Shown here one piece after another: positions 1 through 8,795 of a stretch of DNA of 64,000 nt. The position numbers and the translations under genes are program-made. The notes under the pieces are model-generated. The model ran no database searches. It had not been told where the DNA came from and saw nothing but the letters and a program-made list of their open reading frames with translations. The DNA is from Poriferisodalis sp964484385. Its GTDB lineage: Bacteria; Actinomycetota; Acidimicrobiia; Acidimicrobiales; Poriferisodalaceae. The stretch covers positions 21,237 through 85,236 of the forward strand of contig CAZAFV010000004.1 of assembly GCA_964484385.1 (NCBI GenBank). Direction: 5' to 3'. Position 1 is the stretch's first letter; the number at the start of each line of letters is the position of its first letter.

Positions 1-751
1 CGGTTGACTCGACGGCGTCCGACGAAGCGCCGGAGCTATGGACAGTGCCGTCGCGTAGTCCGCTGCTTTCGTCTGCGGGCGACACCTCACGCCACCGTTC
101 GGCGGCCGTTCGACGCAGATCGTGGAGCCGTTCTTCGAGACCTGTCGCCGTTGTCCGGTGCCGTTCGGCCTCGGCGTCCAGCCAGCTTGCGGCCGATTCG
201 TAGATCGAGGTTTCGAACAGCGTGAGCAGCAGCTTCTCGCGCTCCCCGGACGTGGATCGGAGTGCTCTCTCGAATCGGCCCTGCGGGAGCAGCACTACCT
301 GCTGGAACTCTGAGGCGGTGAGGCCGAGCAACTGCACGACTTCTTGGTCGACTTCTGGGATCTTCTCCGCGACTGGTTGCCACGTCTCGCCCACGAGACG
401 TTCGAGAGCAGCGCTGGCCTTCTCGCCGGTGGTTCCGCTGCCGCGCTTCTTGGCACGTTCGTGTGCTGGGACGCGGTGTATGCGCCAGCGATCGCCTTGG
501 ACGGTGAACTCCAGATCCGCCCAAGGCGACACCTCAAGCGGAGCGTGGTCTGAACGGAGCGTGTCATACGGGCGCGCCCCGGGGACCTCGCCGAACAATG
601 CGAAGCACAGCGCGTCGAGCAGGAAGGTCTTGCCCGCACCCGTTCGCCCCCAGATGAGGAAGAGTCCCTCGCTGACGAGTTCGTCGAATTCGATCTCGAC
701 TTTGTCCGGGTAGGGACCCAGGGCGCAGAACGCGAGGCGGTGCGGCCTCAT
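1..751 (-). CDS. sbcC: SbcC, ATPase subunit of the SbcCD nuclease (N-terminal part, cut by window edge)
   Basis: SMC/Rad50-like ATPase that works with SbcD to open hairpins and process DNA ends. Only the first 250 codons lie in the window; no stop occurs before the edge. I translated it by hand. The start region reads MRPHRLAFCALGPY, the Walker A motif GRTGAGKT lies near residues 35-42, and LLPQGRFERAL near residue 155 matches the Q-loop region of SbcC/Rad50. After residue 190 it enters a charged helical stretch, as expected where the coiled coil begins. The ATG overlaps the sbcD stop codon by 4 bases (ATGA), so the two are probably translationally coupled. The ABC signature and Walker B lie outside the window. 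Confidence 0.9.
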   Translation of the reverse strand, partial: MRPHRLAFCALGPYPDKVEIEFDELVSEGLFLIWGRTGAGKTFLLDALCFALFGEVPGARPYDTLRSDHAPLEVSPWADLEFTVQGDRWRIHRVPAHERAKKRGSGTTGEKASAALERLVGETWQPVAEKIPEVDQEVVQLLGLTASEFQQVVLLPQGRFERALRSTSGEREKLLLTLFETSIYESAASWLDAEAERHRTTATGLEERLHDLRRTAAERWREVSPADESSGLRDGTVHSSGASSDAVEST

Positions 752-2070
752 GATTCGTCCATTCCCGCGGCTGCTTCGAGTGCAGACGTCAGCGCTTTCT
801 TCTGCGCATCTGACGCATCAGCGCCCTGCTGGTCTGCCCAGAAGCGAAGCGCAAGATCGAGCGGATTCTCCGAGTGTTCCACGGCGTGGGCCACGTCTTC
901 GCTGCCGTTTCGAATCTGCCCGTCGGGCTGGTGTTCGAGCGTCACAGCGTGCTGAAAGCGAGTTTGGAGGAGCGCCATGGCTTGCAGGGGCAGTTCGGGG
1001 TCGGTGAGCAGGAAACGCACTCGATCCTGCTCGGCCTCGCTGAATGCCGCGCTGCCGAGCAGGTCGGCCATGCGGCCCCGCAACGTACGCAGCGGGCGGC
1101 CGACACCCAGCGGGACAACCTCAGTGCTGCATCGGCCCTCTGCGTTCATCTCGACGATGCGCACCGACTTGGTGTCGTTCTCCTCAGAGAACGAGTAGGG
1201 GAGCGGGCTGCCGGAGTATGCGATACGGCCATCGTCGAAGGCTTGGCAGCGGTGCAGGTGGCCCAGTGCCACGTAGTCGAACCCGCCGAACACGTCTAGG
1301 CCCACCCTGTCGATGTTGCCGATGCTGAGATCGCGTTCGGAATCCGACGGAGTTGCCCCGTCCACGAAGGTGTGCACCACCACGACGGTGCGAGTCGGAC
1401 CACCGGCGGCCGCCGCCCTGCGGATCAGCGTTGTGGCGAGTTCCGTGACGTCGTGGTGGCTGGCGCGTCGGGTTGCCTCGGCCTCGGGAGACTGCCGCCC
1501 GGCTAGCAGGGCGATGGCCGGGTCGTGGCGATCGGCTCGGCGAGACCCTGCCGTCCCTGCTTTTTTTGCCGCCTTTGCCTCTGTTTCCTCAGCCTCTGCT
1601 TGCGCGGCGCCTGCCGCCTCAGCGTCTCCGTCGAGTTGGTCGAGGTGCTGGCGGGCCAGCAGCGGCTCGAGGTAGGGCACCGGATAGACCCTGACCGGCG
1701 GTCCGCCGTCGTCGGCTTCCAATTGCAGCGGTTCGACGCACCGGGCGACCGCGCCCCGGACGGCGACACCCGCCTGCTCGAGGATCCGGTCGGCAACTGC
1801 TACCCGGTTCGGCGAATCGTGGTTGCCGGCAATGGCGACAACCGTCGCGCCCGTTTCGCGCAGGCGTACCAAGGCCTCGTCGAACAGACGCACGGCATCG
1901 GTTGGCGGGATCGCCCGGTCGTACAAGTCACCCGCGATCACGACTAGGTCGACTCTGCGGTTCCTAGCCAGTTCGACGATCCGGTCAATGACCTCTTCCT
2001 GCTCGTGCATGAGCGATGCGCCGTGGAAGCTGCGGCCCAGGTGCCAATCGGACGTGTGCAGGATGCGCAC
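748..2070 (-). CDS. sbcD: SbcD, nuclease subunit of SbcCD
   Basis: Mn-dependent calcineurin-like phosphoesterase with 3'-5' exonuclease and hairpin endonuclease activity in complex with SbcC. The metal-site motifs of the Mre11/SbcD family are visible in order: DWHLGR near residue 8, GDLYDR near 47, GNHDS near 82, VVHTFVDG in the middle and GHLHRCQ after it. Length 440 residues, a little long for the family. The extra length includes a low-complexity Ala/Glu/Lys stretch (around AEETEAKAAKK, residues 155-180) between the nuclease motifs, probably a surface loop. sbcC follows with a 4-base overlap. The start ATG (MRILHTSDWHLG) is the usual family start. Confidence 0.95.
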   Translation of the reverse strand: MRILHTSDWHLGRSFHGASLMHEQEEVIDRIVELARNRRVDLVVIAGDLYDRAIPPTDAVRLFDEALVRLRETGATVVAIAGNHDSPNRVAVADRILEQAGVAVRGAVARCVEPLQLEADDGGPPVRVYPVPYLEPLLARQHLDQLDGDAEAAGAAQAEAEETEAKAAKKAGTAGSRRADRHDPAIALLAGRQSPEAEATRRASHHDVTELATTLIRRAAAAGGPTRTVVVVHTFVDGATPSDSERDLSIGNIDRVGLDVFGGFDYVALGHLHRCQAFDDGRIAYSGSPLPYSFSEENDTKSVRIVEMNAEGRCSTEVVPLGVGRPLRTLRGRMADLLGSAAFSEAEQDRVRFLLTDPELPLQAMALLQTRFQHAVTLEHQPDGQIRNGSEDVAHAVEHSENPLDLALRFWADQQGADASDAQKKALTSALEAAAGMDES

Positions 2071-2261
2071 GGCCGCAGAGTACCGAGGGGCTGTGACGGG
2101 GAGCTTGGGGAATCGGGATTCCCATGGGTTGAAACAGTGCGATCACGTCGACTCGCCGGCTCTGTGCCAGCCAACTCCCGGTTCGTTAGTGTCCGCACAC
2201 CGCCGGTCCCTGGCTCGGGGTCGGCGGATGAGCGTCACGGCTCGGAGCAGGGGAGATGTCG

Positions 2262-3116
2262 ATGAACACTGATTTCGAGTTGGAGCTGCTGAGTTCGGGG
2301 TGGGGCCTCATCGAGGGTCCGCGGGTGGACGAGCATGACAACCTCTATTTCTCCGATGTGCCCAACGGCGGGGTGCGGCGGCGGAGGCCTGACGGTGAGA
2401 TCGAGATCGTGGTCCCGAAGCGCCGGGGCGTGGGCGGCATGGTGCTGCACGCCGACGGCGGTGTGGTGGTGAGCGGGCGCAACATCCAGCACGTCACCGA
2501 CGCCGGCTCGGAAGTGCTGTTCGCTCCCGAGGTCGCCGGTTTCAACGACATGCACACTGATTCGTTGGGGCGCGTCTACGTGGGCTCGCTGAGGCGCAAC
2601 CCGTTCGATCTGTCGTCACCCGATGAGGCCGGCGAGCTATATCGCATCAACCTCGACGGCACTGCCGACGAGGTGTATGGCGACGTGCAGCTCACCAACG
2701 GCATCGGCTTCTCGCCTGACGGATCGCGGCTGTATCACTCCGACAGCATCCCGGGCAGAGTGTGGGTGTCTGATGTCGACGGCGATTCGGTGACCAACCG
2801 CCGGGAGTTCGTGCGCGAAGGCAAGGTGCCCGACGGCCTTGCCGTGGATGTCGAAGGCGGCGTGTGGGTCGCGCTGGCCGAAGGCGCACGCGTGCAGCGC
2901 TACACGCCCGAGGGCGAACCCGATCTCGCCGTTCCGGTTCCCGACCAGTTCGTCACCAGCGTCTGCTTCGGCGGCGCCGACATGTGTGATCTCTACATCG
3001 TGACCGCTGGGGCGTCGGAAGGCGGCGGCACGTCGGGCGGAGGCTGCATCTTCCGCACCCGCGCCCCTGTTGCCGGCGTCCCGACCCCGCTGGCCCGGGT
3101 GCGCTCGAGCCAGTGA
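2262..3116 (+). CDS. SMP-30/gluconolactonase-family beta-propeller protein
   Basis: Probable calcium-dependent lactonase or related hydrolase of the SMP-30/gluconolactonase/LRE family. The N-terminus carries the family pattern LIEGPRVDEHDNLYFSD, which includes the metal-binding Glu. Later come GGVVVSGRNIQ, FNDMHTDSLGRVYVGSL and the family hallmark NGIGFSPDGSRLYHSD. About 285 residues, a normal length for one six-bladed propeller. Two ATGs are possible (2256 and 2262); AGGGGAG at 2249-2255 overlaps the first but sits 6 bases from the second, so I prefer 2262. The next gene starts 25 bases downstream, suggesting a two-gene unit with the hydrolase. Substrate unknown. Confidence 0.85.
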   Translation: MNTDFELELLSSGWGLIEGPRVDEHDNLYFSDVPNGGVRRRRPDGEIEIVVPKRRGVGGMVLHADGGVVVSGRNIQHVTDAGSEVLFAPEVAGFNDMHTDSLGRVYVGSLRRNPFDLSSPDEAGELYRINLDGTADEVYGDVQLTNGIGFSPDGSRLYHSDSIPGRVWVSDVDGDSVTNRREFVREGKVPDGLAVDVEGGVWVALAEGARVQRYTPEGEPDLAVPVPDQFVTSVCFGGADMCDLYIVTAGASEGGGTSGGGCIFRTRAPVAGVPTPLARVRSSQ

Positions 3117-3141
3117 AACTCGCGTCGATGGGAACAGTCCG

Positions 3142-3921
3142 GTGAGCAACATCTTCCGCTGGTCCTACGGGGCGCATGACGCACCGGTGCTGCTGTGCCT
3201 GCACGGCATTGGTTCGTGTGCGGATGCGTTCTTGGGTCAGCGCCCGCTGGCCGAGCGGCTCGGGATGCGGCTGGTCGCGTGGGACGCTCCCGGCTACCGC
3301 TATTCGGCCGATCCCGCCAGTGCCCCTGGCATCGACGGCTGGGCTGACGCGGCTGCATCGCTGATCACGGCTGAATCGGACGGCCCGGTCGCTGTGCTGG
3401 GCGTGTCGTGGGGCGGCGTCACGGCGACCCGTCTGGTGCTGCGGCACCCTGAGCTGGTCTCTGGGCTTGTCCTGGCCGACTCCAGTGCAGGTGCCGGCAC
3501 GAAGCCCGAGCAGGCCGAAGCTATGCGGGCTCGAGCCGTCGATTTTGTGGATCTCGGCCCCGAGGGTTTTGCTGCGGCGCGGGCGCAGCGGCTGGTCAGC
3601 CCTGACGCCTCCGACGAACTCCGGGCTCACGTTGCCGACATGATGATCCCGTCAATCCGCATGCCCTGCTACCAGTGGGCGTGCGACTCGATGGCAGAGT
3701 CGAACCACTACCCGGAGCTCGAGCGCATCGCCGCGCCGACGCTGGTGGTGGTGGGCGAGCACGACGAGGTCACGCCGCCCCGCACGTCACAACGGCTGGC
3801 GGAGGGCATCGCAGGCGCTCGTTACGCAGAGATCGCCGACGCCGGCCACCTCGCCAACCAAGAACAGCCAAGCGCCTTCAACGACGCCATCGCCGAGTTC
3901 CTGGCGGACGCGACTGGTTGA
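3142..3921 (+). CDS. alpha/beta hydrolase
   Basis: Alpha/beta-hydrolase fold enzyme of about 259 residues. The oxyanion-hole region is LCLHGIGSCADAF, the nucleophile elbow is GVSWGG (Ser), the acid is in GEHDEVTPP and the catalytic His is in DAGHLANQEQP, so the triad is complete. The reading frame is open further upstream (to 3070), but that part overlaps the previous gene and has poor sequence character. GTG at 3142 (VSNIFRWSYG) gives the usual N-terminus of this fold. It probably acts with the upstream lactonase-like protein; the substrate (ester, lactone or C-C bond) cannot be told from sequence. Confidence 0.85.
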   Translation: MSNIFRWSYGAHDAPVLLCLHGIGSCADAFLGQRPLAERLGMRLVAWDAPGYRYSADPASAPGIDGWADAAASLITAESDGPVAVLGVSWGGVTATRLVLRHPELVSGLVLADSSAGAGTKPEQAEAMRARAVDFVDLGPEGFAAARAQRLVSPDASDELRAHVADMMIPSIRMPCYQWACDSMAESNHYPELERIAAPTLVVVGEHDEVTPPRTSQRLAEGIAGARYAEIADAGHLANQEQPSAFNDAIAEFLADATG

Positions 3922-3944
3922 GAACCCCGGTGTGACAGTGCCGC

Positions 3945-4724
3945 TCAGCGGGGAGGCAGCCGGATGCCGCCGTCGACGCGGATCACCTCGCCGTTCATGT
4001 ACGGGTTGGTGATGCACTCCATGACCATGAAGGCGAGCTCCTCGCCGTAGCCCAGACGCTTGGGAAACAGCACGCTCTGGCCCAGGTGTGCCTTGAACTG
4101 CTCAGACTGCTCGCCCTCGCCATAGATCGGCGTGTCGATGAGGCCCGGTGCGATCGTGTTGACGCGGATGCCGGTGGCGGACAGGTCGCGGGCGATCGGC
4201 AGGGTCATGCCCACCACGCCGCCCTTGGAGGCCGAGTAGGCGGCTTGGCCGATCTGGCCGTCGAAGGCTGCTACCGAGGCCATGTTGACGACCGCGCCGC
4301 GAGAGCCGTCTTCGTCGGCGGGCTCCGTCTTGGCCATGGCCGATGCCGCCTGGGCGAGCATGTTGAACGAACCGATGAGGTTCACGTTGATCACGAAGCG
4401 GAACTGCTCGAGATCCATGGGCACGTTGTTGCGGTCGATCGTGCGCCCGGCACGGCCCAACCCCGCCGAGTTGACCAGCGCACGCAGCGGCCCCATCTCC
4501 GATGCGGCATCCACGGCGGCACTCGCGTCATCAATGCTGGTGACGTCGCAGCGCACGAACAGCCCGCCGACCGACGATGCCACTTCGGCGCCGAGGTCGT
4601 CCTGCAGGTCGGCGATGACCACATGGGCTCCGGCTTCGGCGAGCTGGCGGGCGCTGGCCTCACCGATGCCCGACGCTCCGCCGGTGACGATGGCTGATGC
4701 TCCGCTGAGGTCAAGACGCGGCAT
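3945..4724 (-). CDS. SDR oxidoreductase, 3-hydroxyacyl-CoA dehydrogenase-like
   Basis: Short-chain dehydrogenase/reductase of about 259 residues. The cofactor motif TGGASGIG is at the N-terminus, followed by an acidic ADLQDD that favours NAD(H). NSAG, a catalytic Ser region (VVNMASVAAFDGQIGQ) and YSASK (Tyr-x3-Lys) are present. The phrase GQAAYSASKGGVVGMTLPIA and the IDTPIYGEG segment resemble type II 3-hydroxyacyl-CoA dehydrogenase (HSD10 family), which suggests a role in beta-oxidation of fatty or branched acyl-CoA. The open frame extends 5 codons upstream, but a strong GGAGGA at 4732-4737 lies 7 bases before the ATG at 4724, which decides the start. Confidence 0.88.
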   Translation of the reverse strand: MPRLDLSGASAIVTGGASGIGEASARQLAEAGAHVVIADLQDDLGAEVASSVGGLFVRCDVTSIDDASAAVDAASEMGPLRALVNSAGLGRAGRTIDRNNVPMDLEQFRFVINVNLIGSFNMLAQAASAMAKTEPADEDGSRGAVVNMASVAAFDGQIGQAAYSASKGGVVGMTLPIARDLSATGIRVNTIAPGLIDTPIYGEGEQSEQFKAHLGQSVLFPKRLGYGEELAFMVMECITNPYMNGEVIRVDGGIRLPPR

Positions 4725-4796
4725 GTTGCTGTCCTCCAAGTCGTTTACGCCGGATCGAAGCTAGCGTCGGCATCCGGTATGTCGGAGGGTCCCGCG

Positions 4797-6068
4797 ATGA
4801 AGAGCGAGCGGGTTGCGACATTCGCCGCGCTGGGGGTACCCGGGTTCCGGCTTCTGTGGCTGAGCGGGGTGTTCTCGTTCATGAGCATCCAGATGCAGTT
4901 CCTGCTGCGGGCGCTGCTGGCCTGGGACCTCACTGAGAGCGAGAGCGCACTGGGCATCGTGTTCTTCGCCTTCGGCCTGGCACTGGGCGTGTCGACGCTC
5001 TTCGGCGGCGTCGCGGCGGATCGACTGTCGAAGCGGCGGTTGATGCTGTTCGGCCAGATGGTGCTGCTGCTCGGCTCGGTCGGCATGGGCTTGGCGCTGG
5101 CCACCGATGTCATCCACTACTGGATGCTGCTCGTCTCCAGCGCGCTGCAAGGCCTGATGTTCGGGCTGATCGGCCCTGCTCGCATCTCGATGACGACCGA
5201 GCTGGTCGGCCGTGAGCGGCTGGGCAATGCGATCACGCTGTCGTCGCTGTCGCTGAGCGGCAGTCGGGTCATCGCTCCGACCGCTGCCGGGCTGCTGGCC
5301 GGGTGGGCGCTGTTCGGGCTCGCCGGCGCCTACTTCGTCTCGGCGGCCATTGCGACGCTGAGCTTCGTGCTGCTGATGCCCCTGCCGGAGACGAAACGAT
5401 CCGTTTCCGGCTCCAGCGATGACGCCCGACCCGTGCGCCACGCTCGCAGCAGTCCTCTGGCCGAGATCCGCGAAGGCATCCGCTACGCCATGAGCCGACC
5501 TGAGCTTCGGCGACCGATCGTGACCTCGATCATCGTGATCATGTTCGGCTTCAGCTACGTCGCCTTCCAGCCGGCGCTGGTCGAAGGCGTCTTCGGTCTC
5601 GGCGACGCCCATGTCGGGTTCATCTCCGGGGCGTCGTCGATCGGCGCGGTGGCTGCGTCGATCGTGCTCGCGTCACGCGCCGACTCGCCGGGCGCACACT
5701 CCATCCTGATCGGCCTGGGCTTCGCCTTCGGCGCTTCGATCGTGGCCCTCGCGTGGGCGCCGACCTATGCGATCGCCTTGGCGGTGACTGCGGCCATCGG
5801 GGCGGCATCTGTCGGGTTCATCTCGCTCATTCAGACGATCGTCATGCGTGCCACCGACGAGGCCTACCAAGGGCGCGTGCAATCGCTGGTGCAGCTTCCG
5901 TTCGCGGCATTCGCCATGGCGGCAGCGCCGCTGGGCGCCTTAGCGGAATGGGTCGGCGTGCGCGCCATGTTCTTGACCATGGGGATCGCCGTCACGCTCA
6001 GCATGGTCGTCTACTCGATGGCCGCCGTGAGCAACCGGCGACTGCCCCAGCCGGCGGGCTCGCAGTAG
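4797..6068 (+). CDS. MFS transporter (MFS_3/EntS-like exporter)
   Basis: Integral membrane secondary transporter of about 423 residues with roughly 12 hydrophobic segments and a charged central loop near residues 200-230 (PETKRSVSGSSDDARP). The motif GGVAADRLSKRRLM after TM2 matches the MFS loop 2-3 signature (G-x3-D-R-x-G-R-R type). The domain pattern, including a start resembling PGFRLLWLSG, is that of the MFS_3 group, which includes enterobactin and drug exporters. An upstream ATG at 4779 is in frame, but GGAGGG at 4784-4789 lies 7 bases before the ATG at 4797, so that start is preferred. Divergent from the SDR gene. Substrate unknown. Confidence 0.85.
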   Translation: MKSERVATFAALGVPGFRLLWLSGVFSFMSIQMQFLLRALLAWDLTESESALGIVFFAFGLALGVSTLFGGVAADRLSKRRLMLFGQMVLLLGSVGMGLALATDVIHYWMLLVSSALQGLMFGLIGPARISMTTELVGRERLGNAITLSSLSLSGSRVIAPTAAGLLAGWALFGLAGAYFVSAAIATLSFVLLMPLPETKRSVSGSSDDARPVRHARSSPLAEIREGIRYAMSRPELRRPIVTSIIVIMFGFSYVAFQPALVEGVFGLGDAHVGFISGASSIGAVAASIVLASRADSPGAHSILIGLGFAFGASIVALAWAPTYAIALAVTAAIGAASVGFISLIQTIVMRATDEAYQGRVQSLVQLPFAAFAMAAAPLGALAEWVGVRAMFLTMGIAVTLSMVVYSMAAVSNRRLPQPAGSQ

Positions 6069-6162
6069 GCACGGCAAGCCCGCCGGGGCAGCCGCTCGAC
6101 GGCCTCACAGGCGGCGGTCTGAACGGACGCGCCTGGCCCGATGGCCGTAGGCGGCAGCCCTC

Positions 6163-8709
6163 TCAACGCAACTGTTCGAGGATCGAGGTCTCCGACAGGC
6201 TCGTGCGGATGTCGGTATCGGCCACCGTGGGCACGTCGGGGCACCAGCGTGACATGGCAGCTTCCAGCGCTGACTTGACGTCCGCGGCGATGGCGTGAGC
6301 TTCGGCTTCGTCGCACTCGATGACGACGCTGTCGTGGACGGTCTGCACAGCGTCGGCTGTGGGGTAGCGCTCAAGCGCTTCGCTCAGCCGACCGTAGGCG
6401 TCGAGCATCACGTCGGCCACGCCGCCTTGGATCGGGGCGTTGCGGTAGGCATTGGCCATCTGGCCGACCCGGGTGTGCAACGCGCGCCGCAGCAGGAACT
6501 GCTGGTCGGCATCGCCCATGGCAACGCCTACCTCGTCGATGACGGCCCGCCGCAGGTGCCGTTGCTCCAGCACCTTGTCCACGGCCGGCCGCAGCGTGCC
6601 GCCCGCTGCGGCCGTCGGCGGAGCAAGGTCGAAGCGGGCCAGCACTCGCCGCCACACCTCGGCCGGCCGGGGCTTGGTCGAGCAGCCGACCACAGCAGCG
6701 GCTTCGCCCAGCACCCAGTCCACGGAGAACGTGAACTGTTGCCGGCGACCAGCCGGCGTATGCGAGCTGAACGACAGCGGCGAGCCATCGGAACGGACGA
6801 CTACCGGCGCGGCAAACGACAGCGCCCACGCCACCTCGGCAACGTCAATCTCGCTCAGGCCGATCGTCGGGCCGCCGGCGAACCGGCCCGGGTCGATCGC
6901 GCCGGCCCGATCGGCTGCGAGCAGGGCCTCGTGGACCTCCTCGGCGCTGTGATGCCGGCGCTGCTGGCTCCGAAGCGTCCGCCGAGCGTCATCGGTGCGG
7001 GGCCACAGGGCCCCCAGCCGCAGCGTCAGCGGCCAATCGGCATCCAGCGAGGTGGCGGCGAAGTGACCGATGAAGCGGTCCCGCTCGTCCACCCAGTGGG
7101 CGATGCCGGGGTACGCGCTCAGGTACGCCTCGATGAGCGCGTCGGCCTCGCCGCGGCTGGTCGGCACGCCGGCGTCGGTGAGGCCACGCGACAGCCCCGC
7201 GCCGCGCTGCCCGTACAGGATCCCGAAGTTGATGCGCTTGGCCTTGGTGCGGAATTCCTCGTAGCGGGGCCGGTCGAGCGCCGCCAACCCCGCCGGTCCG
7301 TCGAGGCGCACGTCGAACATCCGCTCAGCGGTGGCGGTGTGGATGTCGAGACCTTGCTCGAACGCCGACCGAAGGCCGTCGTCGCCCGCGAGCTGGGTGG
7401 CGAAGCGCAATTCGGCCTGGCTCAAGTCGGAATAGACGAAGACCCGCCCGGGCGAGGGCTTCATGTAGGGCTTCAGCCGAGGCGTGAAGTTCTGCGCATT
7501 CGGGTTGCGGCTGGCCAGCCGACCCGTGTTGGTGCCCACCACCTGCAGGTACTCCGGGTGCAGGCGGCCGTCGTCCCACAGGTGCTCGGCCATGGTGTGC
7601 CCATACGTACTCAAGGTCTTGGACAGGTCGCGGTAGGCCAGCAGCGCGCTGCAGAGTTCGCCGCCGATGCCCGCCAGCACCGAGGCGCCGAGCGAATCAG
7701 TCGGCGCCAGCGGCCGGGCTCGGCCGTCGGTCTTGACCGTCCATGCCTCCACCTTGTCGGACGCGAAACGGTTCAGGACCTCACGTGCCTGCTGTTCGCT
7801 GTCGGGGTTCCAGCTGGGCTCGAGACCGCCGCCGAAGAGATCGCCTTGACCGCCGCCGGTCAGCTCGGCCAAATGGGTGAGCACCTCGACGCGCCGCGAC
7901 GCCAGCTCCGCCAGCTCGGCTTCCCAACCCTGCACGTCGAAGGGCAGACCGGCGCGCTCCATGCGGTCGAGAAACGGCCGGGCCGCCTGCTCCAGACGGC
8001 AGACCTCCTCCAGCCCGGCGTCTCGCAGCCCCTCACGCAGCTCGTCGGACACCCACAAGGTCTCCACTGCGTCCGCTGCTGCGTAGGCCACCTGGCTGTC
8101 GCTCAGCGGCCCGTTGGCGGAGTAGGAGAGCTGTGTCGTGGCCTTCCCTTCGACGCTGAGGCCGAGATAGCGCTCGGCGGCCCACGCAAGCCCATGGAAG
8201 AAGCTGAATCCGGTCAGCCCCTGATGCAGCAAAGCATCGGCCAGCTGTGCGTCCCACCAGCGCAATGACCCCACCGCCGCACCTGCAGCTGCGGCCGGCT
8301 CCATGAGATGGGTGTCGATGACACGATCGTCAAACGTCGCGTTCCAGGCATCCGACGCCAGGTCCTGGAGCCGCAAGCCCTCGTGCAACGCTGTCGCCAG
8401 TTCACACAATTCGTGCAAGGCGACATCGACGACCCATGCGTGCTCGGCACCGTCGGGAGTGCGAGTTGCCGCGGATATCACCCGCAGTTGGGGAACGCGA
8501 CCGCGCGACCCCGCATAGCGAGGCTCATAGACCGTCTCGGTATCCATTGCACGGGCTTCGGACGCCGACAGCGCACCGACGAACTCGCCGAGCCGGTCGG
8601 GGCCCACGACCGTGACGGGCACCTGAGCCGGATCTCGCGAGGCTTCTGGACGCGGGTCGAGCCGCCGGACGTCCGCTGGGGCGCGGGCAAGATCGGCAAC
8701 GGCGTCCAC
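6163..8709 (-). CDS. Family A DNA polymerase with 3'-5' exonuclease domain and a large palm insert
   Basis: DNA polymerase I-type enzyme without a 5'-3' nuclease domain, 848 residues. The N-terminal part carries an exonuclease-like motif (DTE at residues 56-58) followed by a DEDD-type fold. Polymerase motif A is SDLSQAELR (Asp 428), motif B is KRINFGILYG (491-500) and the palm helix region NAPIQGGVADVML is at 757-769. Motif C reads VHDS at 791-794, with Ser replacing the usual Glu. Between motif B and the NAPIQG segment there is an extra stretch of about 170-190 residues (about 552-745) absent from ordinary Pol I. It belongs to the group often annotated as bifunctional 3'-5' exonuclease/DNA polymerase in actinobacteria. 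Likely role: repair or gap filling. Confidence 0.88.
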   Translation of the reverse strand: MDAVADLARAPADVRRLDPRPEASRDPAQVPVTVVGPDRLGEFVGALSASEARAMDTETVYEPRYAGSRGRVPQLRVISAATRTPDGAEHAWVVDVALHELCELATALHEGLRLQDLASDAWNATFDDRVIDTHLMEPAAAAGAAVGSLRWWDAQLADALLHQGLTGFSFFHGLAWAAERYLGLSVEGKATTQLSYSANGPLSDSQVAYAAADAVETLWVSDELREGLRDAGLEEVCRLEQAARPFLDRMERAGLPFDVQGWEAELAELASRRVEVLTHLAELTGGGQGDLFGGGLEPSWNPDSEQQAREVLNRFASDKVEAWTVKTDGRARPLAPTDSLGASVLAGIGGELCSALLAYRDLSKTLSTYGHTMAEHLWDDGRLHPEYLQVVGTNTGRLASRNPNAQNFTPRLKPYMKPSPGRVFVYSDLSQAELRFATQLAGDDGLRSAFEQGLDIHTATAERMFDVRLDGPAGLAALDRPRYEEFRTKAKRINFGILYGQRGAGLSRGLTDAGVPTSRGEADALIEAYLSAYPGIAHWVDERDRFIGHFAATSLDADWPLTLRLGALWPRTDDARRTLRSQQRRHHSAEEVHEALLAADRAGAIDPGRFAGGPTIGLSEIDVAEVAWALSFAAPVVVRSDGSPLSFSSHTPAGRRQQFTFSVDWVLGEAAAVVGCSTKPRPAEVWRRVLARFDLAPPTAAAGGTLRPAVDKVLEQRHLRRAVIDEVGVAMGDADQQFLLRRALHTRVGQMANAYRNAPIQGGVADVMLDAYGRLSEALERYPTADAVQTVHDSVVIECDEAEAHAIAADVKSALEAAMSRWCPDVPTVADTDIRTSLSETSILEQLR

Positions 8710-8795
8710 GAGCGCACCCTAGGACGGCCCTGTCACAGCCACCGGACAGCTGCAGCGCGTGTTGCGGGCGTCCGGATGGGTGGCCCCCGACCACC

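Noticed and set aside
2071..2261. Possible gene or regulatory RNA between sbcD and the lactonase-like gene
   Set aside because: The short frames here have no coding character, and apart from GGGAATCGGGATTCCC-like inverted bases nothing stable or conserved can be argued.
6295..8268. Long plus-strand frame (657 codons) opposite the polymerase gene
   Set aside because: Shadow of the high-GC minus-strand gene; no domain, no ribosome binding site, His/Gly/Arg-rich composition.
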